From Desulfatibacillum alkenivorans DSM 16219 (GTDB taxonomy: Bacteria; Desulfobacterota; Desulfobacteria; Desulfobacterales; Desulfatibacillaceae): 43,191 nucleotides of DNA. The stretch spans positions 1 to 43,191 of the forward strand of contig NZ_FQZU01000045.1 in NCBI RefSeq assembly GCF_900142135.1, in the 5' to 3' direction. Every line of letters starts with the position of its first letter. The first letter of the stretch is position 1. Both the position numbers and the translations under genes were made by a program. The notes under the pieces are model-generated. The model did not search any database and was not told where the DNA came from. It saw only the letters and a list, made by a program, of their open reading frames with translations. Below are positions 27,303 to 34,801 of this stretch, in pieces.

Positions 27303-28261
27303 ATCCAACAAACGGCAATAGGCGAAAAATGAAAATCGTCCATACTCATAACAGGTTGCAGGCTGCATGGATCATAGCCATTCTGGCGAGCGCCTTTTTG
27401 GCCTCTTGCGCTTTTTCCAGCCCCGCCTGCGCCGGAGGAGTGAAGACCGGGGATATTGTTTTCGCCGCAAACGCCCAGGATCAATGGAACTTGTGGGTTA
27501 TTGAGCCCGAGACGAAATACCTGAGCCAATTGACCCGCACCACGCAGACCGAACGATTTCCAGCGGTCAGTCCGGGCGGCAAGCATATAGCCTACGTAAG
27601 CGGCCGCAAGCAGATCCGGATCATGGACTCCCTGACGGGAAAGGCGGACACCGTCAATCTGCCCTTGGGCATTTACGCCCAGCCCGCGTGGGCTCCTGCC
27701 GGGTTTGAACTGGCCTTTGTGGAATACACGGCCGTTCCGGCGGACGCTGCGGAAATATTTTCAATAAAAAAAGAGGGAGATATCTTCCGGCTGCCGGAAA
27801 AGATAACCAAGTTTCCGCCTATGATGACCTTTCCCTCCTACTCCCCGGACGGCAAGTTAATGGCTTGCGCCAGCTTTAAACGAGATCTTGTATTGGGAGT
27901 CATCGAGGAGATTATTGTTATTGATCTTAAAACCGGAAGCCAAAGTCAGTTGACCCATGATGGGGCGGACAGCTTTTTTCCCGTATGGTCGCCTGATGGG
28001 AGCAAGCTGGCCTATACTTCCAACCTGGAAGGCAATTTCGACATTTGGACGGTTTCCTATCCCGGGGGAGAAAAAAACCGCATAACCCGGAGCCCCTCTT
28101 ATGACGGGGAGCCTTCATGGAGCCCGGACGGCTCGAGGATCGCTTTTATATCCAGCCGTTCCGGCCATAGAGAAATCTGGACCATTGCCGCCGGCGGCGC
28201 TGACAGCCGCCAGGTGACGGAATTAAAAAGTACATGCTCACACCCCTGTTGGGTAAAATGA
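27299..28261 (+). CDS. TolB-like beta-propeller (PD40) protein, probable lipoprotein
   Basis: This 320-residue product begins at an ATGA overlap with the previous gene; an internal ATG at 27329 is an alternative start. The hydrophobic signal ends in LASC (Cys 37), a good lipobox, although a type I cleavage after CAGG's upstream Ala cannot be excluded. The rest is built of PD40/WD40-like blades with the hallmark (Y/W)SPDGxKLAYxS and WSPDGSRIAFIS, as in TolB. No N-terminal TolB domain is seen and the Tol-Pal genes are absent nearby, so this is not a housekeeping TolB. It is likely a cell-envelope member of the secreted assembly encoded by the operon. Confidence 0.75.
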   Translation: MNPTNGNRRKMKIVHTHNRLQAAWIIAILASAFLASCAFSSPACAGGVKTGDIVFAANAQDQWNLWVIEPETKYLSQLTRTTQTERFPAVSPGGKHIAYVSGRKQIRIMDSLTGKADTVNLPLGIYAQPAWAPAGFELAFVEYTAVPADAAEIFSIKKEGDIFRLPEKITKFPPMMTFPSYSPDGKLMACASFKRDLVLGVIEEIIVIDLKTGSQSQLTHDGADSFFPVWSPDGSKLAYTSNLEGNFDIWTVSYPGGEKNRITRSPSYDGEPSWSPDGSRIAFISSRSGHREIWTIAAGGADSRQVTELKSTCSHPCWVK

Positions 28262-28281
28262 TAGGTAGAGGGAGAAACATT

Positions 28282-29448
28282 ATGAGGACGGCAACCCGAG
28301 TCGTAAAATCGCTATTGGCCTTTGCGCTTATGTTGGGGATTATCACCGCGCTTCAGGGGCCTGCTGGGGCGAGTGCGCCGCCGGTCATCGATCAGGTCAG
28401 TCTTAGCCAAAGCGTTCTGGTTCCAGGGGAGGCGGCGGCCATATCCTACCGGCTCGCTCAGCCGGCTCAGGTTACCGCTATGATCTACACCCCGGACTAT
28501 CAGGTCGTTCGGGTGCTGATGGACGGTGTGCACCGTTCCGCCGGCATCAATTCCGTGGCATGGGACGGCAAGGACGACTCCGGCGCCATGGTCCCCAATG
28601 AAGCCTACTTAATTTCTCTGCAGGCCAGGGACTCTCAGGGGAACACCTATACCTACGATCCCACGGCGTTTTCCGGCGGCGAGAAAGCCGATATCCAGCT
28701 TGAATTGATTCCCATGGCCGAGGGTTACAATGTGCAGTTCACCGTGCAGGAGCCGGTCAGGGTCAATATTCGGGCGGGCATCCACAACGGCCCGTTTTTG
28801 GCGAGCATCGTAAACTGGGCGCCTTACGGCAAGGGAACCTATACGGTTGCCTGGAACGGTCTGGACAGTGGAGGCTCCATCAGGGTCATGGAGCAGGAAG
28901 GGGCCATGCTTCTGCCCCTGTGCTTCAAGCTGCCGGTCAACTCCATTCTGGTGCAAGGAAGCAGCGACGACTATGTCGCATATGCCAAATCCCAAAGCGC
29001 CCAGCAAGTCAGCACAACGGGCGAGGCGGTGATCACTGTCAGTACGGTGCGAAAAAGCTCCCTGAAGCGAGCATCAACCGGCATTTCCACGGCTTATCTG
29101 GTGGCCAGGGCTAGGCATGACGCCCCTAAGTTTACGGTTAATGACGCCACCGGCGCGCCCTTGGCAAGCCTGCGAAAAACCGGCCCGATTAAGGTTTCCT
29201 CCCATTATCCCCTGACCATGGAAGTCACCGCGGAAGACGTGGAGGACTTTTACGAAGGCCGCTACGAAATCGTGGTGTTTGTGGATAATGAGCGTTTTGA
29301 CGAAGAAGAATCCGCACAAACCCCGTACACCTATGTCCTGGACACTACCAGCCTGGAAAACGGCGTCCATGAGGTTACCTTCAACCTTGTGGGGCTGGGG
29401 GGCCAGACGGAGTCGTATTCTTTCACTATCGAAGTATATAATGAATAA
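28282..29448 (+). CDS. Secreted FlgD-Ig-like protein
   Basis: The start is ATG 28282, with GAGGGAG 7 nt upstream; an upstream ATG at 28234 would place 16 extra residues before the signal peptide and lacks a ribosome-binding site. The 388-residue protein has a signal peptide ending GAGA or GASA (about residue 30). It carries two FlgD-Ig-like domains with the diagnostic SVAWDGKDDSG-x-(M/V)-V and TVAWNGLDSGG segments, then a C-terminal Ig-like part (ENGVHEVTFNLVG). The region near LPVNSILVQG closely parallels LPPNAIIVNN in the C-terminal FlgD-like array of the giant protein, suggesting duplication within the operon. It is not a flagellar hook factor, since no flagellar genes are present. Confidence 0.75.
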   Translation: MRTATRVVKSLLAFALMLGIITALQGPAGASAPPVIDQVSLSQSVLVPGEAAAISYRLAQPAQVTAMIYTPDYQVVRVLMDGVHRSAGINSVAWDGKDDSGAMVPNEAYLISLQARDSQGNTYTYDPTAFSGGEKADIQLELIPMAEGYNVQFTVQEPVRVNIRAGIHNGPFLASIVNWAPYGKGTYTVAWNGLDSGGSIRVMEQEGAMLLPLCFKLPVNSILVQGSSDDYVAYAKSQSAQQVSTTGEAVITVSTVRKSSLKRASTGISTAYLVARARHDAPKFTVNDATGAPLASLRKTGPIKVSSHYPLTMEVTAEDVEDFYEGRYEIVVFVDNERFDEEESAQTPYTYVLDTTSLENGVHEVTFNLVGLGGQTESYSFTIEVYNE

Positions 29449-29462
29449 GTTGGAGCTGCGCC

Positions 29463-30170
29463 ATGAAACACATAAATATGTCCATGATGCGGGCCTTTGC
29501 CGTTTTAGCGGCCTTAGCCCTGCTTTCCTCCCCGGCTCTGGCGGCGACGGTCACCTTGAATGCGGACGCCACCCAGTTAAAAGGCCGCCCTTTCGACCTT
29601 AACGTGTCCGTGGACGCCATCGGCGCCGCATACGGAATCGCCTTTGACCTGGTTTACGACCCGGAATACCTGGAGGTTGTGGACCTGGAAAACGGGCTCC
29701 CGGTTCAGCCTTCCACCACGGAGGGAACCCTGTTCAATAACGCGGGGGCAGATCCCACGATTTTGCGCGCAGCCCTGCAGGAGGACGTACCCGGAACCCT
29801 GGTCCTTGGCCTTACCAGATCCGGCGACATAGGCGCTGTATCGGCCGTATCGGAAACCGACATCATTTCCGTCAGTTTTATTCCTAAAAAGGTCGGGACC
29901 ACCTCGGTCACCTTTCAGGCCCAGGCCATTATGGACGCCTCCGACAATCCGGCGACCGTGGACTTGTGGTCTCCCATAACCATGGATATTGAAATTCTAA
30001 AGGGCGACGTGGACGGCAGCTTTGTGGTGGATATGGCGGACGCCATCCAGGTGTTGAAAATCATGATCGGCATCGCCAACGACGCCAATCTGGACTCCGA
30101 CGTGGACGGCGCCGGTAAAATCAGCCTGGAGGAAGCCATTTACATTCTCCAGACCGTATCCGAACAATAA
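29463..30170 (+). CDS. Secreted cohesin-dockerin protein
   Basis: This 235-residue protein has a signal peptide (cleavage after ALA near residue 28). A cohesin-like beta-sandwich follows (residues ~30-175: TVTLNADATQLKGRPFDLNV, YGIAFDLVYDPEYLEVVD, VLGLTRSGD, DIISVSFIPKK). A C-terminal type I dockerin (residues ~180-235) has two Ca-binding loops, DVDGSFVVDMAD and DVDGAGKISLEE. Cohesins bind dockerins, so this product can in principle bind the N-terminal dockerin of the giant protein or self-assemble. GGAG at 29452-29455 serves the ATG. It is the last gene of the operon, 25 nt before a strong terminator. No glycoside hydrolases are present, so this is a non-cellulosomal use. Confidence 0.82.
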   Translation: MKHINMSMMRAFAVLAALALLSSPALAATVTLNADATQLKGRPFDLNVSVDAIGAAYGIAFDLVYDPEYLEVVDLENGLPVQPSTTEGTLFNNAGADPTILRAALQEDVPGTLVLGLTRSGDIGAVSAVSETDIISVSFIPKKVGTTSVTFQAQAIMDASDNPATVDLWSPITMDIEILKGDVDGSFVVDMADAIQVLKIMIGIANDANLDSDVDGAGKISLEEAIYILQTVSEQ

Positions 30171-30194
30171 CCGCCGATTTCTTAACCTTGAATT

Positions 30195-30229
30195 AAAAAA
30201 CCCGAAAGCCTTAGGCTTTCGGGTTTTTT
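30195..30229 (+). terminator. Bidirectional intrinsic terminator between convergent operons
   Basis: A perfect 10-bp stem CCCGAAAGCC / GGCTTTCGGG with a TTA loop is flanked by six A residues on the left and six T residues on the right. It therefore works on both strands, for the secreted-protein operon (+) and the hydrogenase/sensor operon (-). Confidence 0.93.
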
Positions 30230-30245
30230 ACGGATGAGCCATGGC

Positions 30246-30605
30246 TTAAGAAGCAAAGGCTTTTTCCAGGGCCTCTTCCAAAGCATCGCGCTGCAAGGGC
30301 TTGTTTATAAACCCTACCGTGTCGGAGAGCGCGGCCTCTTCCGTCTGACTGACGTCCCCATGCCCCGTAATGATGATAAAGGGAACGCCGGCGTCCATCT
30401 CCCGGATGGCTTTAATGACTTCAAAACCATCCATGCCCGGCATTTTTATGTCCGTGATGACAACATCCGGCTTGTTTTGTTCAAAGAGTGCGATCCCTTC
30501 CTCGCCCGACCCGGCCAGCAGAACCTCATAGTCCATGGCTTTTAACAACAGGCGAAACATGGAAAGGGTCGGTTTTTCGTCGTCAATCACCAAAATGGTT
30601 TTCAT
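30246..30605 (-). CDS. Single-domain (CheY-like) response regulator
   Basis: This is a 119-residue receiver domain with nothing attached. It has the acidic pair at D8-D9 (VIDDE), phospho-acceptor D52 (VVITDIKMPGMDG), the conserved Thr near T80 (IITGHGD) and K102 (FINKP). The ATG at 30605 is preferred over a longer reading because GGAGG (30611-30615, reverse strand) lies 5 nt upstream. It is the last gene of the - strand operon, 23 nt after the PAS kinase, and is presumably phosphorylated by that kinase and possibly by the RND-fused kinase. With no DNA-binding or enzymatic output domain it must act through protein contact or as a phosphorelay intermediate. Confidence 0.9.
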   Translation of the reverse strand: MKTILVIDDEKPTLSMFRLLLKAMDYEVLLAGSGEEGIALFEQNKPDVVITDIKMPGMDGFEVIKAIREMDAGVPFIIITGHGDVSQTEEAALSDTVGFINKPLQRDALEEALEKAFAS

Positions 30606-30628
30606 AAAAGCCTCCATAGCAGTCTTTC

Positions 30629-32305
30629 CTATGTTTCGACCTGGGCGCCTTCTCTGGGAAAGAAGAAGGTAAACGCCGATCCCGCTCCTTCCTTGCTTTG
30701 GACCTCGATGCGTCCGCCGTAGTCCCGGATAATGCCGTATATGATGGACAACCCCAGGCCCATGCCTTTCCCCACTTCCTTGGTGGTGAAAAAAGGCTCG
30801 AAAATGCGCTCCTGAACCTCCTGACTCATGCCGACGCCGGTGTCCGTAATCTCCACCGCAACCATGTCCCCTTCCTGATAGGAGCGAATATTTATGTTTC
30901 CCTCGCAGGGGAACATGGAGCAATCCCTCTTGCCGCCGATGGCGTCTCTGGCGTTGGTAATCAGGTTGAACAGCACTTGCTCCATGCGGTTTTCATGGGC
31001 GATGACCGGGGGCAGGTTTTTTCCCAGTTCCAGAGTAACCGTGATGTTCTCCAAAGCCAGCTGCCTGCCGATCATGCCTAATACTCCGTTAACCGGTACA
31101 TTGATATCAACAGGCTCTTTTTCAAACTCGGCCTTTCTGCCAAAGGCTTTTAACCGGTTGATGATAGCCGCCGCCCGATCCACCTGAGCCGTAACCTCGT
31201 CAGCCACCAGTTTGATCTCGTCCAGAGGAATCTGCCTGTCTTTTTCCGCCATGACCTTCAGGAACTCATTGCCCACCCGGATGGCGTTCAAAGGCTGATT
31301 AAGCTCGTGGGCGACCCCCGCGGACATCTCCCCCAATATGGTCATTTTTCCCGCTTGAATGAGCAATGCATCTTTTTCAAGCATTTCAGTGATGTCGTCC
31401 ACAGTCAGGATGGCCGCCTCCCGCCCATGGTACTCCATGGGGCAGGTGCGAAAGTTTACATAAAACGGCTTGCCGCCTTTTTTGAACTGGCGCACCTTGA
31501 GGCTTTTAACGCCCTCGTGGTACTGCCTTTTCCTGATCATGCTGAAATGCTCGTCGTTCTCCTCCATGTCGCCTAACGAGGCGAAGGAAAGCCCCACAAG
31601 CTCCTCTCTCCTGTATTCGTAGGCTTCCAGAGCGGTGGGATTGGCGTCCAAAATCCTCAAGGTTTCCGGATCCAGGACAAAAATGGGGTTGGGATTGGAG
31701 TCGAACAGAGCGCGGTATTTTTGCTCGGATTCCTGGCAGGCCTGCTCCGACATTTTTTTCGCCGATATATCCATGGCGATGAACATCATGCCGGAAATGG
31801 CGTAATCCTGCTCGCGCAAAAGGTTGATGGACATTTCCACGGGAAATTGGGCGCCGTTGTTGCGCACATAGGTCCACTCCCGCTGCAGGGAAGGCCACTG
31901 GCGAGCCGTCTCCAGAAATATGTCCACCCCTGCAACCGGTTTATTGCAAATTTCCCGCAGCTTTTCGGCCGTCTCTTGCAACTCGTCGTCGTTATGAAAT
32001 AGCAGAGGCGTCTCTTTGCCGATGATCTCCTCGGCCTTGTACCCCAAAAGGTTTTCCGCGCCGGTATTAAAAACCGTGATCAAGCCCTCTGAATCCGTTG
32101 CAATGATCGCGATTTGCGCAGCCGCGTTCAATACCGCTTTTCTCTGGGCGTTGGACCGTTGGAAGCGCCTTAGGATGCGCTCGGTTTCCTGAAATTGCTT
32201 GACGACCAGGTGCGCCGTGATTTCCGCCGCCTCCCTGGCGACCCGGATTTCATTGCGCAATATCTGGTTTTCCTTGATAACGTCGCTTATCCTGTCGGGA
32301 ATCAT
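30629..32305 (-). CDS. Soluble PAS-PAS histidine kinase (HupT/HoxJ-like context)
   Basis: This 558-residue protein has no transmembrane segments. An N-terminal coiled-coil-like region (1-50) precedes PAS domain 1 (~55-185), PAS domain 2 (~191-315), the HisKA helix with GVAHELNQPLNA (phospho-acceptor H333), and a HATPase_c with N box NLITNARDAI, G1 DTGVGM, F box FEPFFTTKE and G2 GKGMGLGLS. Cytoplasmic PAS kinases of this type (HupT, HoxJ) read out H2-sensing hydrogenases, and this gene starts 3 nt after the group 2 hydrogenase large subunit. It has two PAS domains and a CheY-like partner rather than the NtrC-like HoxA/HupR. Its transmitter is strikingly similar to that of the RND-kinase at 34802-37768. 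Confidence 0.9.
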   Translation of the reverse strand: MIPDRISDVIKENQILRNEIRVAREAAEITAHLVVKQFQETERILRRFQRSNAQRKAVLNAAAQIAIIATDSEGLITVFNTGAENLLGYKAEEIIGKETPLLFHNDDELQETAEKLREICNKPVAGVDIFLETARQWPSLQREWTYVRNNGAQFPVEMSINLLREQDYAISGMMFIAMDISAKKMSEQACQESEQKYRALFDSNPNPIFVLDPETLRILDANPTALEAYEYRREELVGLSFASLGDMEENDEHFSMIRKRQYHEGVKSLKVRQFKKGGKPFYVNFRTCPMEYHGREAAILTVDDITEMLEKDALLIQAGKMTILGEMSAGVAHELNQPLNAIRVGNEFLKVMAEKDRQIPLDEIKLVADEVTAQVDRAAAIINRLKAFGRKAEFEKEPVDINVPVNGVLGMIGRQLALENITVTLELGKNLPPVIAHENRMEQVLFNLITNARDAIGGKRDCSMFPCEGNINIRSYQEGDMVAVEITDTGVGMSQEVQERIFEPFFTTKEVGKGMGLGLSIIYGIIRDYGGRIEVQSKEGAGSAFTFFFPREGAQVET

Positions 32306-32308
32306 GCC

Positions 32309-33829
32309 TTAGACCTCCCATCGCAAGTCGGCGCAATGAACTGTGCAAACCAGGCATGGATCAAAGGAGCGGACAATGTGGTCCACTTCTATGGGCGCGT
32401 TCGGATTTTTTATGGGGGTCCCCGCCAGAGCCCTTTCCCAGGGTCCCAGTTGCCCGTTGGCGTCCCGGGGAGAGGCGTTCCAGGTGGTGGGGGAAATCAC
32501 TTGATACCGCTTGATTCGGCCGTCTTCAATAATCACCCAATGGCCCAGGCTGCCGCGAGGGGCTTCCACCATTCCATGCCCCTGGCCGTTTCGGATGTCA
32601 TTGTATGGGGTGAAAAAAGGTTCATCCGTTTCGGCGATTTCATCAAGCCACTGGTCCATGACGGAAATTGTCAGCGCCGGTCTTATTATTCTTGCCAACT
32701 GCCGGGAAAACACGGAGGGCGCGTTTTGTTTGACCAGGTCCGTAAACAGCGGATGCTGAAGGGCCATCATTTGGGCCAGGGGGCCGGTTTCCGCCGGATG
32801 CCCGTCGTATCGGGGCGCTTTGGCCCAGGAGTAGCGATACCCCTCAGAGCCGGTGGCGTAAGGAATGGTCACTCCCTCGTAAGGATGCAATTCCGCCTCG
32901 CCGTTAGTAAACCAGGAGTGGGAGATGTCTTCTTTAATTTCGTGCTGGTTAACCTGCCGGACCATGCCGCTGCTTACAAATCCGGCCGGAAAATAATATC
33001 CCGTGCTTCCCAACGATTTTACCCCGGTTTTACGGGGCATATCCAAAAACCCGTATGAGATGAAGTTCTCCGTGCCTTTGCCCAGGCGGTCAAGCCCTGC
33101 TTCCCGCCCAAAGCGGAGGTAAAAGCCCAGGTCGCTGTTATAGCGGCTGGGCGCGGATTCCAGCCAATCCTCAAGATCCCGGGCGCTTTGCACCTGATTC
33201 CATTCTTCGCATGTGCAGCCCAGAATTTGCTTTTCGTACCATAATTTAAAACGTCTGAGCACATACTTGCACTGGGTTATGTCGTTGGCGCCGGGAACCG
33301 AAACCACGCCGCCCGGAACCATGAAGGAGGAGTGGGGCCATTGTCCGCCTAAAATGGACACAATCTCCAAAATCCGTTTCGTGCTTTGGATTGCCGATAC
33401 AATGCTGCTTCCCCGAATTGGGGTGTATCGTTCAACAGCTTCTTCATAAAAGGGGGCGTTTTCATAGACGGGATTGGTCGCGTCCACCATGAATTGCATG
33501 GTATGGTGGCGCACGTCGTTCTGAAGCTGCTCCGCGATCAAAGTGATGTTGCGCACCCGCGTGGCGTTGTCAGGGACCACGGCCTGGGAAATCATGTCCA
33601 GAGCCTTGGCGGCGGCCGATAGGTGGGACGTGGTGCATATGCCGCAAATACGGGGCGTGATGACCAGCCCGTCCAGAGGGCCGCGCTCCTTCATAATATT
33701 TTCAAAGCCCCGGTACATTGTTCCGGCGCTGAAAGCGTCATAGATTTTATTGCCATCGTACTCAAGATGAACTTTCAGGTCTCCCTCGACCCGGTTCAAT
33801 GGAACGACGACTTTTCTTCGGGCGCTCAT
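32309..33829 (-). CDS. Group 2 (sensor/cytoplasmic-type) [NiFe] hydrogenase large subunit
   Basis: This 506-residue subunit starts at the ATG at 33829 (MSARRK), 6 nt after GGAGG; a TTG two codons earlier is not needed. L1 motif RVEGDLKV ... RICGIC and C-terminal L2 motif SFDPCLVCTVH supply the four Cys ligands of the NiFe site. Both positions are Cys, not selenocysteine. After the final His only eight residues follow (CADLRWEV), compared with 15 in the periplasmic enzyme of this window. H2-sensing hydrogenases (HoxC/HupV) typically lack the cleavable peptide, so this is a short or intermediate tail. Together with the unsignalled small subunit and the PAS kinase this suggests group 2b/2c; the subgroup is not resolved by eye. 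Confidence 0.9.
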   Translation of the reverse strand: MSARRKVVVPLNRVEGDLKVHLEYDGNKIYDAFSAGTMYRGFENIMKERGPLDGLVITPRICGICTTSHLSAAAKALDMISQAVVPDNATRVRNITLIAEQLQNDVRHHTMQFMVDATNPVYENAPFYEEAVERYTPIRGSSIVSAIQSTKRILEIVSILGGQWPHSSFMVPGGVVSVPGANDITQCKYVLRRFKLWYEKQILGCTCEEWNQVQSARDLEDWLESAPSRYNSDLGFYLRFGREAGLDRLGKGTENFISYGFLDMPRKTGVKSLGSTGYYFPAGFVSSGMVRQVNQHEIKEDISHSWFTNGEAELHPYEGVTIPYATGSEGYRYSWAKAPRYDGHPAETGPLAQMMALQHPLFTDLVKQNAPSVFSRQLARIIRPALTISVMDQWLDEIAETDEPFFTPYNDIRNGQGHGMVEAPRGSLGHWVIIEDGRIKRYQVISPTTWNASPRDANGQLGPWERALAGTPIKNPNAPIEVDHIVRSFDPCLVCTVHCADLRWEV

Positions 33830-33846
33830 AATCAACCTCCGAAAAC

Positions 33847-34785
33847 TTAGATGCGCGTTTTTCTTTTCTTCAGGCGGGCGGGGGCTGCTGCGGCGGCCAT
33901 GCCTTTGTAGGCCATGTAATGCGCCCGGTCCATGCCCTCAGGGAGTTCCAGCGGAATGCCCTCGATGTTTCTGGTTTCAAAAAACGGGTAAAGCTGGGGG
34001 AAGTCCGGCCGGGTGCATCCAAAGCAGGGCACGCCCACCCGGGTTTTGGAAGACCTGCCGTTCCACAGGAGCTTGTTGCACACCCCGTGGACAAGAGGCC
34101 CATGGCAGCCCAGGTAGAAAAACAAACAGCCTTTTTCCCCCATGCGTTTTTCTTCAACCCGGTATTCGTGGTACTCGTTTCTGGTGCATCCCTGATGGAC
34201 CATCACCCCGTACCATTCCAGGGGCATGTTGTATTCTCCCAGTTCCGGAGGCGTTCCCTTGGCGATAGCGCTTAGCGTCCCGACAATGACGTCGCAATGG
34301 CAAGGACACCCGGGAATATTGATGACCGGCCTGCCGCCTCCGGAGACAAAATCCTCCCCCAAAAAACCGCCCGGCTCGTACTTATGATATTGAAGCCCGG
34401 TGGCTTCAATTTCGCCGTCCGCTCCTATTCCGCCAAAGCTGGCGCAGGTTCCCACGGCCACAATATGCTTCGCCTGGGCCGCCAGGGCGTAAACCAGGTC
34501 CTTTTTGGGCGAGCCGTCAAAATCGTCGTACATCCCGGTTCCGCCGGGGCCGCGAATCACTGAGCCCTCCACGCACAAAACGTCCAAACGCTCTCTGCCT
34601 TCGGTCACCCGCCGTATGGTTTCCCTGTGCTCCTCGTGCGACCGTACCGAGAGGGAAGGGTGCCATAGTATGTTGATGTCCTGGGCTTCAAGAAAATCCA
34701 CCACATTGGGAGAGGACGCATTAAACAAGGACCATGTGTCCCCGCCGCATCCTCCGCATTGAAGCCAAAACAGGTTCAGGCTCAT
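33847..34785 (-). CDS. Group 2 [NiFe] hydrogenase small subunit, no signal peptide
   Basis: This 312-residue subunit lacks the Tat signal seen in the periplasmic paralogue, so it stays in the cytoplasm. It carries the Fe-S ligand regions of the family: LFWLQCGGCGGDTWSLF at the N-terminus, GTCASFGG, NIPGCPCHCD, YLGCHGP, and VPCFGCTRPDF. Aligned with WLHFAECTGCSEAAL of the periplasmic small subunit, the second proximal-cluster Cys becomes Asp (D16), while an extra Cys appears at position 10. AAAAGGAG precedes the ATG by 6 nt. It lies 16 nt after the RND-kinase gene and 17 nt before the large subunit. It probably forms an H2 sensor with the latter that signals to the kinases; an uptake role is the alternative. 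Confidence 0.9.
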   Translation of the reverse strand: MSLNLFWLQCGGCGGDTWSLFNASSPNVVDFLEAQDINILWHPSLSVRSHEEHRETIRRVTEGRERLDVLCVEGSVIRGPGGTGMYDDFDGSPKKDLVYALAAQAKHIVAVGTCASFGGIGADGEIEATGLQYHKYEPGGFLGEDFVSGGGRPVINIPGCPCHCDVIVGTLSAIAKGTPPELGEYNMPLEWYGVMVHQGCTRNEYHEYRVEEKRMGEKGCLFFYLGCHGPLVHGVCNKLLWNGRSSKTRVGVPCFGCTRPDFPQLYPFFETRNIEGIPLELPEGMDRAHYMAYKGMAAAAAPARLKKRKTRI

Positions 34786-34801
34786 GATCTGCTCCTTTTA
34801 C

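Noticed and set aside
27299-28261. Housekeeping TolB
   Set aside because: There is a propeller only, with no TolB N-terminal domain and no tolQRA or pal neighbours.
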